A program made the position numbers and the translations under genes. From contig NC_079882.1 in the NCBI RefSeq assembly GCF_029227915.1, forward strand, positions 16,134,501-16,198,500: a stretch of DNA of 64,000 nt, in the 5' to 3' direction. The number at the start of each line of letters is the position of its first letter. The stretch's first letter is position 1. Below the pieces are notes generated by a model that worked only from the letters and a program-made list of their open reading frames with translations, was not told the DNA's origin and made no database searches. Below, in pieces: positions 11,441 to 22,699 of the stretch. The stretch is from Hydractinia symbiolongicarpus. Its lineage: Eukaryota > Cnidaria > Hydrozoa > Anthoathecata > Hydractiniidae.

Positions 11441-11444
11441 TAAT

Positions 11445-12372
11445 TTAAATGGATCGAATGTCCCACAACTTAGGCATGCCATTGAGGTTGGCCATTTTAG
11501 AACACCACTGTGTTAACACTTTATTGGGAAGATGGATATATCGACGATAACAGTCGCTGGACCACCTGCCTAAGATCTGAATGGCAGAGTCTGGAATACC
11601 GCAAGATGCTGCGGCAGAGGCCCCACCAATCCTGAAGCTATGCATATTGAGATCGGGCCCATTTACACTAATTTTTGAGAGAAAGCTTTGACAGGACACA
11701 AATCACCCTTAATCCTCCCAAACCTAATTTGAAATGTTTTCCTAAAGGGATTGGTTTTAGAACTTTTGATAGTCATATAAAGAGTATTGTTGCAAGGTGA
11801 GAAGCTAAACTCGGATGGGGACAAGTGAATATTGGGATCAAAATAGGTTTTGGAGGGGCAAACATATTCCGAAACTCTTAACAGACCAAAAAAGGCAAAA
11901 AAATAAGGCATCGCCACATAGCTTTGTCACAAAATGAAAAACATGAATTGTTGATAAATCTTAGCATTTCGTGTAGGTGGGAGGGCGTGATTGGCAGTCT
12001 CTGGCGTCTTACAACATTCTCAGTTCGCCGAATACCCCTCATTACGTAGTACAATTTTCCCATGTCAGATATCTTTTTGGAAAATCCACAGATTAGACTT
12101 TGGTACTGTATCCCACACAAGTACACCTTAATAGTAGCATATTTGACCCGCGTTGACATAAAAGTGACATAGAGCTGAAGGTTGGATTCAATGAGCGGAA
12201 AAATCCGGATAGAGGGGTGGTGGCAAAACATTCTGTAGGATGAAAGTCCAGAGCGGTAGGTAAGTCTGGTGTTTGGTGATAAAGCAGCATCGAAGAGGTA
12301 ATTCATTGTCACACTAAGCATTCGGAGATTGACGAGGGGATAGGAGTAGGAAGCTCTTCGCCGTATGGGCAC
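11445..12372 (-). pseudogene. DIRS tyrosine recombinase, frameshifted and internally deleted
   Basis: Three overlapping frames together make a recombinase. 12372-11878 holds the core-binding region (SPNTRLTYRSGLSSYRMFC). 11917-11663 holds the Arg-box helix (FFAFFGLLRVSEYVCPSKT). 11699-11445 holds HSFRIGGASAAASCG, LGRWSSDCYRRYI and the end. HSFR, GRWSS and the final Tyr are the second-half catalytic residues. The first frame change lies in a T7 run near 11905. The second coincides with a shortfall of perhaps 30 residues between LCPVKA and the HSFR box, so this is not simply a sequencing slip. Its 5-prime end overlaps the RNase H gene, as in other DIRS elements. Confidence 0.7.
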
Positions 12373-13498
12373 TGCTCTTTGAACTTTGCGACCTGTAAAC
12401 GCGAAAGTAGGTCTGCATAAATATTAGGAGTGCCACAAATGTGGCGCATCAGCAAATTTATGTTGTGATTTGCTGTAAAATAAAACAACAAGCGAACAAG
12501 TTTCATGATGTGCTCACATTTGCACGAACCAGTACTCCATATGCGGACAATGGCCTCGTTGTCTGTAAAAATGATAAACTGGCTATCAGACCACTTCTCA
12601 CCCAACGAATGTACCGCTATAACAACCGCAAGCAACTCAAGAAAGGTAATGCTGTAATTGTTGGTGTTGGGAAAAGGGATGGAAAACCATTTCCCATTGT
12701 AAAAACCGCCTAAACCACTCATGGAAGCATCTGTAAACATGTTTAAACTTTCTGATGTGAGGAATGATGTTTGGATGACCGCCATCCCGTTCCAACTGGG
12801 TAAAAAATTCAGGCACCACTCAATGTCCTTGCGGGATTCCGATGTAACGGAAATGTGATGGTAAAGGCTACTTACAGTAGTAGAAAGGTCAATTAACCGG
12901 CGCAGAAAAATGCGACCACATTTGACAACTTTGCATGCAAAAGACAACAATCCTATGAGTGATAGTAGCTCCTTTTTTGTGCATTTTTTCTTTCCTTTCC
13001 ACACTCTTAACAAGGACAAAATAGCATCAAATTTGTCCTGAGGTAAACGTATAACGAATTCAGTGGTATCAATTTCAATGCCTAACAAGGTCAGGACGCG
13101 AGATGGACCAACAATTTTTTCCGGGGCTAAAGGAACTCCTAGGCAGTTAAAAACCTGCTGGATTAAATTGATGATATTTTGGCAGGCGGCTTTTGAGGAA
13201 TTACCTGTAATAAAGTCATCAAGATAATGAAGTAGCTGTCGAATGGAAGCAAGGTACTGAAGAATCCAGTAAAGTAGGTCCGCAAAGTGATTAAAAGTAA
13301 ACGGTGACGACCGTCCACCGAAGGGAAGAACAACATCAAAAAAATATCTTCCCTGCCATATGTAACCAAGGAGGTACCAGTCATCCGGGTGAACGGGGCA
13401 TAACCGGAAGGCATGTTTGATATCAAGTTTGGCTAGAAAGCAGTCTCGGCCGAGTTCACGTACCATATCAATGGCCTCGTCAAATGATGAATATGTAA

Positions 13499-14626
13499 GG
13501 GGTCGTCTACAAATTTCGTATGATATTTTATACGAATATATACGAATTTAATTGCTTTTAATTCGTATAAAAATCGTATACAATTCGTATAGTGTTAAAT
13601 AGTTATACGATTTTTAAAAAATCTAATACGAATTTTATACGATTGTCATACAAATTATATTCTCTTTTATACGATTTTCATACGATTTTCATACGAATTA
13701 TACTCTCTTTTATACGATTTTCATACGATTTTCATATGAATTTCATACGAATTGTCATACGAATTATACTCTCTTTTATACGAATTTTTATACGAATTAT
13801 ACTCTTTTATTTAAACGAATTTTCATACAAATTATATTTCGTTTTTAAACTTTTAAAATGCGATCTAAAAAAACATTTCTACCGCCGTTTTTCGTTTTTA
13901 AACTTTTAAAATGCGATCTAAAAAAACATTTCTATCGCCGTTTTTGTTTCTAAACCTTTAAAATGCGATCTAAAAAAACATTTCTATCGCCGTTTTTCAT
14001 TTTTAAACTTTTAAAAAGCGATCTAAAAAAACATTTCTATCGCCGTTTTTCGTTTTTAAACTTTTAAAAAGCGATATAAAAAAACATTTCTATCGCCGTT
14101 TTTCGTTTTCAAACTTTTAACATGCGATCTAAAATAAACATTTCTATCGCCGTTTCTCGTTTTTCAACTTTTAACATGCGATCTAAAATAAACATTTCTA
14201 TCGCCGTTTTTCGTTTTTCAACTTTTTTTAAAAAACCATACGCAGCATCTAATTACAAAAACTCAAACGAATTTTATTTTAAAACTCATATACGAATTTA
14301 ATACAATGTCAAATGATTTTCTTTTTTTTTACACCATACGCATCTAATTAAAATCTCATACGATTTTTTTTTAAACTCATACGAATTTAACTCATACGAA
14401 ATTAATTTAAAACTTATACGAATTTAAATTAAAACTCATAGGAATTTTTTTAAACTCATACGAATTTAATTTAAAACTCGTACGAATTTAATTTAAAACT
14501 CATACGAATTTTATACGATTTTAGAAAAATTTCATACGAATTTAATTACTGTATGGCAAAAGAAAATTCGTATTGCATATACGAATTTTTTTTATACGAA
14601 TTGCTACGAATTTTGTAGATGACCCC
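13499..14626. mobile_element. Non-autonomous DNA transposon (Harbinger-like MITE), 1128 bp
   Basis: The terminal inverted repeats are GGGGTCGTCTACAAATTTCG at the left and, read from the right end, GGGGTCATCTACAAAATTCG. The flanks carry the 3-bp duplication TAA (13496-13498 and 14627-14629). TAA duplications with G-rich ends fit PIF/Harbinger MITEs. It has no coding capacity. It is packed with ATACGAAT-type motifs on both strands and an internal minisatellite. It splits the DIRS reverse transcriptase precisely. Confidence 0.8.
13838..14228. repeat. 53-bp minisatellite inside the MITE
   Basis: About seven tandem copies of a roughly 53-bp unit. Each contains AACTTTTAAAATGCGATC, then a run of A, then CATTTCTATCGCCG. 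Copies differ by a few bases (AAAATG, AAAAAG or AACATG variants), so the array is moderately old. Confidence 0.8.
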
Positions 14627-15024
14627 TAACTGAATAAGAGTCCTTAGAAATGCCATCGTTAACCGAGAATCCTTGTGGTGATGAGAGGTCTAAAATTACC
14701 CGGATGGAACCATCTTTTTTAGGCGCTGCACCCAAAGGGGAGCAATGAAAACTAGGAAGAGGAGGACAATCAAAAGGGCCAACTGTATGCCCTCTATTCA
14801 ACTCCTTTAAAATAGCTTCATCGACCTTGCTTGCATGTTCCATAGAGGATTTGTTGTTGGAAGTTGATGGGAAAAGTTGTCCATGTTGGTACCCAAGTTT
14901 AAACCCATGGCTAAAGCCAGAAAGGATAAAGTTGACTAAGACCCGATTGGGATGTGAAACTAATAAATTGCCCAATAATAAGACATTTACAAGAGTGAAA
15001 ACAAAGGACTTAATCAGAAAAAAA

Positions 15025-16551
15025 TTATTGGGTACTTGGCTGAGAGGGCCTAAATGAGCAACGGTGCCCTGGGTGGTTTTTAGAGCAATGGGGGCACTTG
15101 TGTGGAAAGGGACATGGATTGGAACATGACATGCCTCTATTGAACCGCCAGCACACCCTGAGAGTTGATGGAAATCGAACCTGGTGGAAGCTGCTTGCGG
15201 GAAGATGCTGGGAAGCATTCCGAAACGTGGGGCCTAACCCACCTGTACTGGAAGACCGGGGGCAATTCGTAGCAAAATGTCCTTGCTGACCACAACTAAA
15301 ACATGCGTAAGAAGTTCTGGTGGAGGTGGAGGAGGTGTATGACTTAGTTAACAATGGAGCCCCTCTCAAGTGTTGCGTAACGAGCAAATCGTCAAGCTGG
15401 TCCCATCTCTGCAGAGAATCATTAGCTAACTGTAGCCGATGCAGTTTGTCGAAGGCACACACAGCGGAGAAGACGTATTGGTTGGCAAACTGGGTGACTA
15501 GAGTTTGATAGGTGACCAGCTGTGTGGCAAGATGGGGATAAAAATAAATAAGGCAACGTAGATAGTTGCTCCATGCAAGGCACCAGGAGGCAAAGTCCTT
15601 AATCCGAGACCTACCCGAGACATTCCTGCTTAGCGAGAGTCGGGGGACTCCATCTGCAGTTCTGACATTGAGGTCGTACTCACCCTCGTCATCGGGGACA
15701 AACGACGAATTTAAGGATGGTGGGAGGAGTAGTTCTAAATTAACATACTCCAAACGCTTAATTTTCTCCAAAACAGCCTTAGGTACGGCGGGCAGCGAAG
15801 GTACAGAACAGTGGGCCTGGGGGATGTGAGAAGACAACAAAGGGGCCTCAATGCGCACAGCTTCATCTGTAGGCTGAGGAACCGCAACAGCATCCGCGCC
15901 ATCTTGATCAAGAATTGGGTCCAAAGAGCCGGCGGGCCGAACACAAGAGCACGAGGACAACAAAGATGGCGCAGTGTAATGGTGCCCCAAAGACGTGGTT
16001 GGTACAGTTAAATTCAAATGATTTAATTGGTTAGCCTCTACTTGGCTACGAATTTCCGTGCGGACAAAATCAAATAGGTCCTTTTTTAAATTGTCAAAAG
16101 TTGTATTTTTTCGTTTGAACAGGACTCGTTTATTCGAGGCTTTGTGAACTTTAGACGAAGGTATGGTTTTGTGCAAAGGAATTTCCTCACCAGAGGCATT
16201 GCTGATTTTGGCATCATCAGAGGATAATTCAGTGACCACGTGTTGCTGGGGAAGGTCGCTATCTCCAATACGTGTTGCACTGGTAAAATGAGCCATCAAA
16301 AGCTCAACAATATTCAGAAGAGATTTCCCTCTGGTGTGGATGTTTAAGGAGTTGGCCAGTAGAAGGAGCGCTTCCTTGCCCATAGAGGCCCACTGTTTAG
16401 CTGTGCTACCAGACTGGGGTGTGGATGAGCAGCATGGTTGTTCACTGGGCGTGTCGGTTGCTGGTGCTTTAGTGCCTTTTTGAAGAGGTTGTTTATTTTT
16501 AGGTGCCATAGTGTTGCAGTCCAGAGGAGCTTTAATCTTCAACAACCTCAT
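15025..16551 (-). CDS. DIRS gag-like protein with zinc knuckle
   Basis: An intact frame of 508 residues. It begins at ATG 16551; an internal Met at about 16508 (MAPKNKQ) is an alternative start. The N-terminal half is Ser/Thr-rich. The middle contains a helical region (RIKDFASWCLAWSNYLRCLIYFYP) typical of DIRS gag. Near residues 415-430 there is a CCHC knuckle, CFSCGQQGHFATNCP, followed by a second Cys/His cluster (CWRFNRGMSC, CPFPHKCPHCSKNHPGHRC). It should form the ribonucleoprotein particle with element RNA. Its 3-prime end overlaps the reverse-transcriptase frame by about 190 bp. Confidence 0.75.
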   Translation of the reverse strand: MRLLKIKAPLDCNTMAPKNKQPLQKGTKAPATDTPSEQPCCSSTPQSGSTAKQWASMGKEALLLLANSLNIHTRGKSLLNIVELLMAHFTSATRIGDSDLPQQHVVTELSSDDAKISNASGEEIPLHKTIPSSKVHKASNKRVLFKRKNTTFDNLKKDLFDFVRTEIRSQVEANQLNHLNLTVPTTSLGHHYTAPSLLSSCSCVRPAGSLDPILDQDGADAVAVPQPTDEAVRIEAPLLSSHIPQAHCSVPSLPAVPKAVLEKIKRLEYVNLELLLPPSLNSSFVPDDEGEYDLNVRTADGVPRLSLSRNVSGRSRIKDFASWCLAWSNYLRCLIYFYPHLATQLVTYQTLVTQFANQYVFSAVCAFDKLHRLQLANDSLQRWDQLDDLLVTQHLRGAPLLTKSYTSSTSTRTSYACFSCGQQGHFATNCPRSSSTGGLGPTFRNASQHLPASSFHQVRFPSTLRVCWRFNRGMSCSNPCPFPHKCPHCSKNHPGHRCSFRPSQPSTQ

Positions 16552-16736
16552 ATAAAATTTATCCTAATTAAGATTTCTAATTTGATGTATATACTGTTTA
16601 CACCCAATTAGATGAAAAGTTTATTAACCAATAGACAAAGGCAAAAAAACAATAATTTAATTTTACAAAAATGTTTTTCAAAAGTAACAATTTGTCTGAG
16701 AACTAAAAATGCTGGTGTAAACACTTAATAACAAAC

Positions 16737-18098
16737 CTCCTTATACCATGGCATTTCCAACTCTCCATAAAAATACAAAATTTCTTCACCAGGATTGATA
16801 TCACGAAGAGCAAATAAACATAAATGCGGTTCATTGTAAGACACAATTTTTTTCATTGCAGAGTTAGGAAAGTATCTTGAGTCGTTTACCAGTATTGCTG
16901 TCATTATAGAGTTTTTCAAGCTGAAGTTTTTCTTCTTTTGATTTGATTAAGGTACCCTGATTATTCAGAATAAATGAACCTTTAGTGAAAATGGAGGTTG
17001 CAAAGACTCCCCAACCTAAAATAATCAAACTTTATATCAGAAAGTTTTTTTTATTGAGATATGGAAACATGTATATACATAAAATTCACTGACTTTACAT
17101 TGCAATATTTTATATAAGGAAAATTAAGGCCATAATTTTATCAAAAACAATGTATATAAAAAATAACTGTAAAATTCACACATCTGTCTAAAGAATCTTT
17201 TGGAAAGGGCGAAATAGTGTTAGAAGATTTGATATATACCAAAGCGAGCTACAGCGTAAAACATACACAAAAAGAATTCTTTCATCTTTACAACATGGTA
17301 TTATATATGCCCATGAAACCATTTAGTTTTACGTCTTCATAATACATCATGTAAATAAATATATTTTTATGAAACATAAGTATTTTCCAAATATTATTTT
17401 TCAACAACAACTTTTTCTGACTCCTACAACCATCTTTATAAACAGAACAGCTTAAATATCCTTGTTTTCATATTAAGTTTGTTGATATGTTATTATGCCT
17501 AATTATACCCACATCTTATTATGCATTTTATCCCAAAGTGTTAATATGCTGAATTATATATTCAAGTTCTTCACAAAACATGTTATGTTTGTGTCCTGAA
17601 GTCCCTGCAAAAAATGTTGGTCAGTCAGACTTTTGCCCAGGATTTCTAGGGTAAAGAAACAGAGTAGTGTCACTTAACATCACATTTAGGACCTTTCACA
17701 TTGATTAGTGCCTTAATTATTCGCCTTTTTGTAGTCATATCTGCTTTAATTTAATTTGAACTGGATAGCTAGCTAGCTAAAGCATAGCTACCATCCTTTT
17801 TACGTGATAATATAAAGAAAAAATAACGTCAGTTCCATCTGAGTTTACCAAACAATTTTTGATAGTTAAGAAACTATTTTCCAACAGATTGAATGATATT
17901 TAGGATCTTAACTAAGTATTAATGTGGCTTTACTAACTATTACAAACCTGCTGTTTCGATCGAGTATTCCTGGCGACCGCCATTTTGTCTGATTCCCAGT
18001 GCAGCATTTACGGTAGCTTTGGCCCGGTTTTTCTCTGGCTTCAGGAGACCTGGTTTCCACGTTTTGATAAAAATGATTGGTTCACAATTCCTGCCCAT
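16737..18098 (-). pseudogene. SET-domain gene, first two exons (host-type lysine methyltransferase-like)
   Basis: Exon 1 (18098-17948) starts at ATG and encodes 50 residues plus one base, ending GRQEYSIETA at a GT donor (GTTTGT). Exon 2 (17015-16737) follows an AG acceptor in matching phase: GWGVFATSIFTKGSFI, the SET-N motif. Later it holds PNSAMKKIV..NEPHLCLFALRDI.PGEEILYFYG, the SET-C motif with conserved Asn region and post-SET-like PW, ending at another GT donor. Between the two motifs the frame changes and about 25-30 residues of a normal SET domain are missing. The gene is therefore decayed or contains an unrecognised mini-intron. Further exons would lie beyond the DIRS insertion. It is probably a protein methyltransferase relative. 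Confidence 0.6.
17016..17947 (-). other. Intron of the SET-domain gene
   Basis: AT-rich sequence between the GT donor at 17947 and the AG acceptor at 17016. No other feature seen. Confidence 0.45.
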
Positions 18099-18334
18099 TG
18101 AAGTTGAAAGAATTTTATTATTTTCAGAAGAATTATTTCTGGCAACAAAGAATACAAATAAAAACCAATAGTGTCGCTTTTACCGCCTATTTTTAAGTGG
18201 CAATCCGAGGTCTTTAATGTCCCCGAAAAGTCTAGTTTTTACTTTCTCCGCTGGGGTCAGCTGTTTATATATCCCAAATGCTTTTACATATCTTTGTCTA
18301 TGCGGTACTTCACTCAGCGTAAATCATGCAATCT

Positions 18335-20290
18335 AATCGATTTTCTGAAATATATTCCGACTCACGCGCCAATATCCTCATAAGTCAATTTAATGAACTT
18401 TCTATAATACACACAACAACGCGCTAGTGCTCTCACAAGTTAATATAATTGATTTTCTCTCATATATGTAATATCCGAACTCACGCGCTAATTTCGTCAT
18501 AAGTCAGTCTAATCACAAGTCAAATTAAAAGATTTTCTACAATATATGTAATAAATTCACGCGTTAATATCCTCACAAGTCATTCTAATGTAACCTCCAT
18601 TTGCTGTGGTATCTTCTTCTTCATACGGAGGGGGCGGTTCACCCGGAAAGAAAAGATGAAACTCTAATAGGGTGAGAGGCGCAGACACTGTCACAACTAA
18701 AAGAAGAAAGTATCATTAGCTCAATTAAAAAGTCAAATTAATTGACTTTCTATAAAGGAATTTTTATAATAAAAGTGATATTTAGATTCATACAGTAATT
18801 TCCTCACAAGTCAAATTAATTGTTTCTTCTCATATATGTAATATTTGAACTCACGCTCTGATGTTCTCACAAGTACTATTAATTGATTTTCTCCGATATA
18901 TGTCATACTTAGACTCACGCTCTAGCGTCCTCACAAGTCAATCAAATTTTTTCTCTGCAAGATATATAATTTTCAGATTAACCGTCCTCACAAGTCAATT
19001 TATTTGATTGTGAATTATTATATTTCATATTCGGACTCGCGGGCTAATGTCCTCACGAGTCAATCTAATGGATGTTCTATAATAAATGTGATATTTAAAT
19101 TCATACAGTAATGTCCTAACAAGTCAAATTAAATGATTTTCTCTCATATATGTAATATTCGAACTCACGCGATAATGTCCTCATAACTACTATTAATTGA
19201 TTTTCTCCGATATATGTCATACTTAGACTCGCGCGCTAGTGTCCTCACAAGTCAATCAAATTGTTTTCGGATAAACGCGTTAGTGTCCTCACAAATCAGT
19301 TTAATTGAGTTTAAAATAATATATGTCATATATGGACTCACGCGCTAATGAATGTACTCACGAGTAATTTTAATGGATTTTCTATAATAAATGTGATATT
19401 TAGATTTATGCAGTAATATCTCTCCAGTCAAATTTAATGATTTTCTCTTAGATATGTAATAATTGAACTCACGCGGTAATGTCTTGTCGTTGTTGATGTC
19501 TAATCGTTCTTCTGTAATACACGTAATATTTAAACTGTCGCTCTATTGTCCTCACAAATATTATTAATTGATTTTCCTTAATATATTTAATACTCAGACG
19601 CACCCGCTAATGTCAATCTAATTGTTTCTCTGCAAGATATGTAGTTTTCGGGCTTACGCGCTAATGTCCTCACAAGTCAATCTAATCGTTTTTCTATAAT
19701 ACATAATTTATTTCTATAACATAATACGTAATATTCGGACTAACGCGCTAATAATTATGTCTTTACAAGTCAAAATAATTGATTTTCTATAATATAGTTA
19801 ATATTGGGTCTAACGCGCTAATAACAATGTCCTCGCAAGTCAAAATAATTTATTTTTTATAATATACGTAATTTTGGGACTAACGTGTTTATATTAATGT
19901 CGCCACAAGTCAAAAAATCGATTTTTTATAATATACGTAATATTTGGACTAACGCGCTAATAACAATGTCCCCATAAATCAAAATAATTGATGGTCTATA
20001 ATATATATAATACTTGGACTAACGCGCTAATAACAATGTCCCCAGAAGTCAAAATAATTGATTTTTTATAATATATGTAATACTTGGACCAACGCGCTAA
20101 TAAAAATGTCCCCATAAGTCAAATTTATTGATTTTCTATAATATACGTAATATTCGGACTCGCTCAGTAATGTCCTCAGAAGTCAATCTTGTCGATTATT
20201 CTGTGATATATGTAATATTCGAAATCACGCCGTAATGTCCCGATAAGCCGGTTAAATTGATTTTTCGATAATATAAATATAACTTATATA
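18335..20290. repeat. Degenerate 60-75 bp satellite array
   Basis: About 28-30 units, each with the core AATGTCCTCACAAGTCAATC, then TTGATTTTCTATAATATATG, then TAATATTCGGACTCACGCGC. Unit length varies from about 57 to 90 bp and sequence identity is loose. The core is conserved better than the spacers. One insertion of unrelated sequence (about 18590-18720) interrupts it. The array does not encode protein. Confidence 0.8.
18596..18712 (-). other. Possible coding exon with a PPPPY motif inside the satellite
   Basis: This short non-satellite, GC-richer stretch reads on the minus strand as an open frame with LEFHLFFPGEPPPPYEEED. It follows a pyrimidine-rich AG (near 18712) and precedes a possible GT donor near 18598. 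A PPxY motif followed by acidic residues suggests a cytoplasmic tail that binds WW domains. The evidence is only composition and frame, so it may be chance. Confidence 0.25.
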
Positions 20291-21179
20291 TTAAGGTTAA
20301 AACCTTGCCATTTTTCAGCTACTTCCGCTTTCGTAATAAAAATTTGTTGGAGAATGTCTTAAAACAGACTCATTCTAGGTAAAGAATTAATCTGATGACA
20401 TTATAAGGATCAACAACGACGGCACGTGTTTTCGAAATTCTTGCAACATAAGGTAATTTCTCCCTCGTTTTAATTCTACCGCCTTGATTAGACTGAGTTC
20501 TTTACCAACAAATCAACTTCTTATAAATGTAATATAAATGACTTCATTATGACCGAAAATAAACGTTATGTCTGCGCAAAGATTTTTGTTATTTTAACGA
20601 TAAAAACAACAAGACTTATTTTTCCAGAAATATTGATGGTTTTGTCATTAAAATTGATTAGAAAGTGCGTTTAAGAATAATCGAAGTAAGAAGCGCAACA
20701 AAATTACGTCTTTGGCACTTGAAATTGATCCGTATTTGATCTAAATCTGGTATGTATTACATTCTTAGCGTCCATGCGTCCATCTTAGCAAAACGTTAGT
20801 AACCACCTGCTGTAACCAAATAGATGTAATCTAAATATACAAAAAAACACTATCTTCCAACACCCTCCTTAAATGTAGGCACATTTAAAAGATTTAAAAA
20901 AATACACAGATCTGAAAAATGCAATAGCGTGTAAAAAATGTCAAAATTACTTTTGTCATGACAAGCCTAGAGAAAGTCATGCCTGGCCGAAAAAGGTACG
21001 GGTACTTTACTCCGTAACCCACCGTTAATGTAAATAAATCGATTTAAAGTTTTTTGAATTATATGTTATTGTTGAAATTCTTTGGCGCTGATGTTTTCGA
21101 AATTCCAAGTAACTGTTTTTTTCCGTAATGCATGTTATTGATAAACCTAAATTAATGTTCACACGATCACTTTGTGTGT
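20291..21179. other. AT-rich spacer between satellite blocks
   Basis: No gene or clear repeat recognised on either strand. Confidence 0.3.
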
Positions 21180-21500
21180 TATTAAAATATACCCAAATGA
21201 TGTGCTTACGTTAATGTCTTCATAAATCAATGTAATCGTTTTTTCTGGAATATACATAAACGATATATTTACCTTAATGTCTTCATAAGTCGATATTATC
21301 ATGTTTTTTTTTAGGAAGATAAGTATATCATATGCTTACTTTAACGTCATCAAAAATCGATCTAAACGTTTTTTTCTTGAAAATATACGTGAATGATATA
21401 TTTATTTAATGTCCTCATAAGTCGTTGTAATTGTATTTTTTTTGGAATAGACGTAAATCAAATATTTACTTCAATGTCCTCACAAGTCACTTTAATACAA
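21180..21500. repeat. Second block of the satellite
   Basis: About five more diverged units with the AATGTC(T/C)TCA(T/C)AAGTC core, spaced about 70 bp. They belong to the same family as the array at 18335-20290. Confidence 0.7.
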
Positions 21501-21790
21501 AGAAAAAGTTAAGTGAAAAATTATTCGCACAAATTTGGGATCGACCAAGAATTAATCACACCAAAATTTTTTTAAAGAATTAATTTATCTAACTTTGTTT
21601 TTTGTGTTGTTATAAAACGCAGGATTGTGTTTATTTAGGAAATTATAAAAGCCGACGACTCGTTTACAAGTTTTTGCTCCTATCCTATTCTCCTTTGTAG
21701 TTTTCTAACAGGCATTACATTGTTAAAATACCTTGAATATTCTTTTAACTTGTAGGCAGCTATTGTCTCACAGACAAGTTGGATCTTATA

Positions 21791-21967
21791 TCTCTATAAT
21801 AATAGCCGTATTCCGTCTGTCTGTCTCTGCGCGGACCCCCCGCCGAGTTAGAAAATCATGTTACGGAAACACGAATATCAAATGCGACATATTTTTATCC
21901 ACTTTGTTGCGACGGGTAAATACAATGGACGGGCGAACCCGTGGATGTTTCCACGGGCAACGACTAG
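21791..21967 (+). mobile_element. Non-autonomous Helitron, 177 bp
   Basis: The 5-prime end is TCTCTATAATAATAG after a host A (21790). The 3-prime end is CTAG (21964-21967) before a host T (21968). An 8-bp-stem hairpin CCCGTGGA/TCCACGGG with a 4-nt loop lies at 21938-21957, six nucleotides before CTAG. TC start, 3-prime hairpin, CTRR end and A-T insertion site are the defining Helitron marks. No coding capacity. Confidence 0.8.
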
Positions 21968-22690
21968 TTTTTTATATTTTTTTTTTAATTATTGACATCT
22001 TATTCCATTACATGAAAACATAATTATCTCTTTGTAAACAATTGCAGCTTTTTACAAAAATACTTGATAATCTATCGTAATGCAAAAAGATTTCGTGTAG
22101 TAACATACATTATGAACAACTTTGTAATCACCAAAAGAAATTTCTTATTAAAAAATTCACAAAAATTTCTAATTTCTTTTTTGTTTGAGGCAACATATTC
22201 TACAGGAATAACCTAATTAGTTGTAAGTCGATTGGAAAAATGCACGCGAACTCAGCCGTCAGTAAAATGAGCGGAAATTCCGTTACCGCTTGCAGTGACC
22301 CTTTCTGGCTAATAGATTGACAGTGAGAATTTTAATTTCCCTCCTATGCCTTATCTGGGACACAATATAAAAAAACTTACACTCTGTTCATATTTAACTA
22401 TATGAAGAACATTATTTTATATTTCCAAATTTCACGTCAAAGCAATTGTATTTTGTAATTTTAAACTCTTAAGTTCTTTTACAAGTTCATATTTTACATT
22501 AATAATGTTTCCAAGTAAGTGATAAAATTGGGAGTAAGTCTGTAATAGAACATCCACACCATCCATGTAGTACTGCTACCCAACCGTTTTGTGTAGGGTT
22601 GTTATTACTGAACTTTGCAAAATTCTGCTATTCAGGTAATATATCATAACTTGTTTTAGAGGTCAAGATATAAGATATATGAAATTATGA
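21968..22690. other. Non-coding sequence upstream of the transposase remnant
   Basis: AT-rich with a somewhat GC-richer island around 22240-22330. No gene recognised. Confidence 0.3.
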
Positions 22691-22699
22691 TATCGCACG

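Larger units (their letters stand above)
12309..15218 (-). pseudogene. DIRS reverse transcriptase-RNase H, interrupted by a MITE
   Basis: The N-terminal part (15218-14627) includes SPLGAAPKKDGSIRVILDLSS. The frame is broken by the MITE at 13499-14626 and continues in exact phase from 13498 to 12309 if one TAA duplicate is discounted. Motifs are FLAKLDIKHAFRLCPVHP, LPFGGRSSPFTFN, catalytic LHYLDDF, and LTLLGIEID. An RNase H domain then carries MFTDASMSGLGG, FLELLAVVIA and FTDNEAIV. YLDD replaces YXDD as usual for this group. Apart from the insertion no stop is seen, so the element was probably coding-competent when the MITE landed. It overlaps gag at its start. Confidence 0.8.
11445..16551 (-). 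mobile_element. DIRS-type tyrosine-recombinase retrotransposon (coding part)
   Basis: On the minus strand the order is gag-like protein with zinc knuckle, reverse transcriptase plus RNase H, and tyrosine recombinase, with overlapping frames. This layout is diagnostic of DIRS-group elements, which use a recombinase instead of a DDE integrase. The reverse-transcriptase frame is interrupted by a 1.1-kb MITE and the recombinase has frame breaks. Terminal repeats were not identified, so the limits given are those of the coding region. It sits directly 3-prime of an exon of the SET-domain gene on the same strand. Confidence 0.75.

Noticed and set aside
13592-13909. 105-residue ORF in the MITE
   Set aside because: Composed only of translated TACGAAT-type repeats; no similarity to a protein and low complexity.
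14827-15829. Plus-strand ORFs opposite the DIRS gag gene
   Set aside because: Antisense shadows of the zinc-knuckle protein; no motif of their own.
18335-20290. CRISPR array
   Set aside because: Repeats are degenerate, AT-rich, with variable unit length and no discrete unique spacers or cas genes; the context is an animal genome. It is a satellite.
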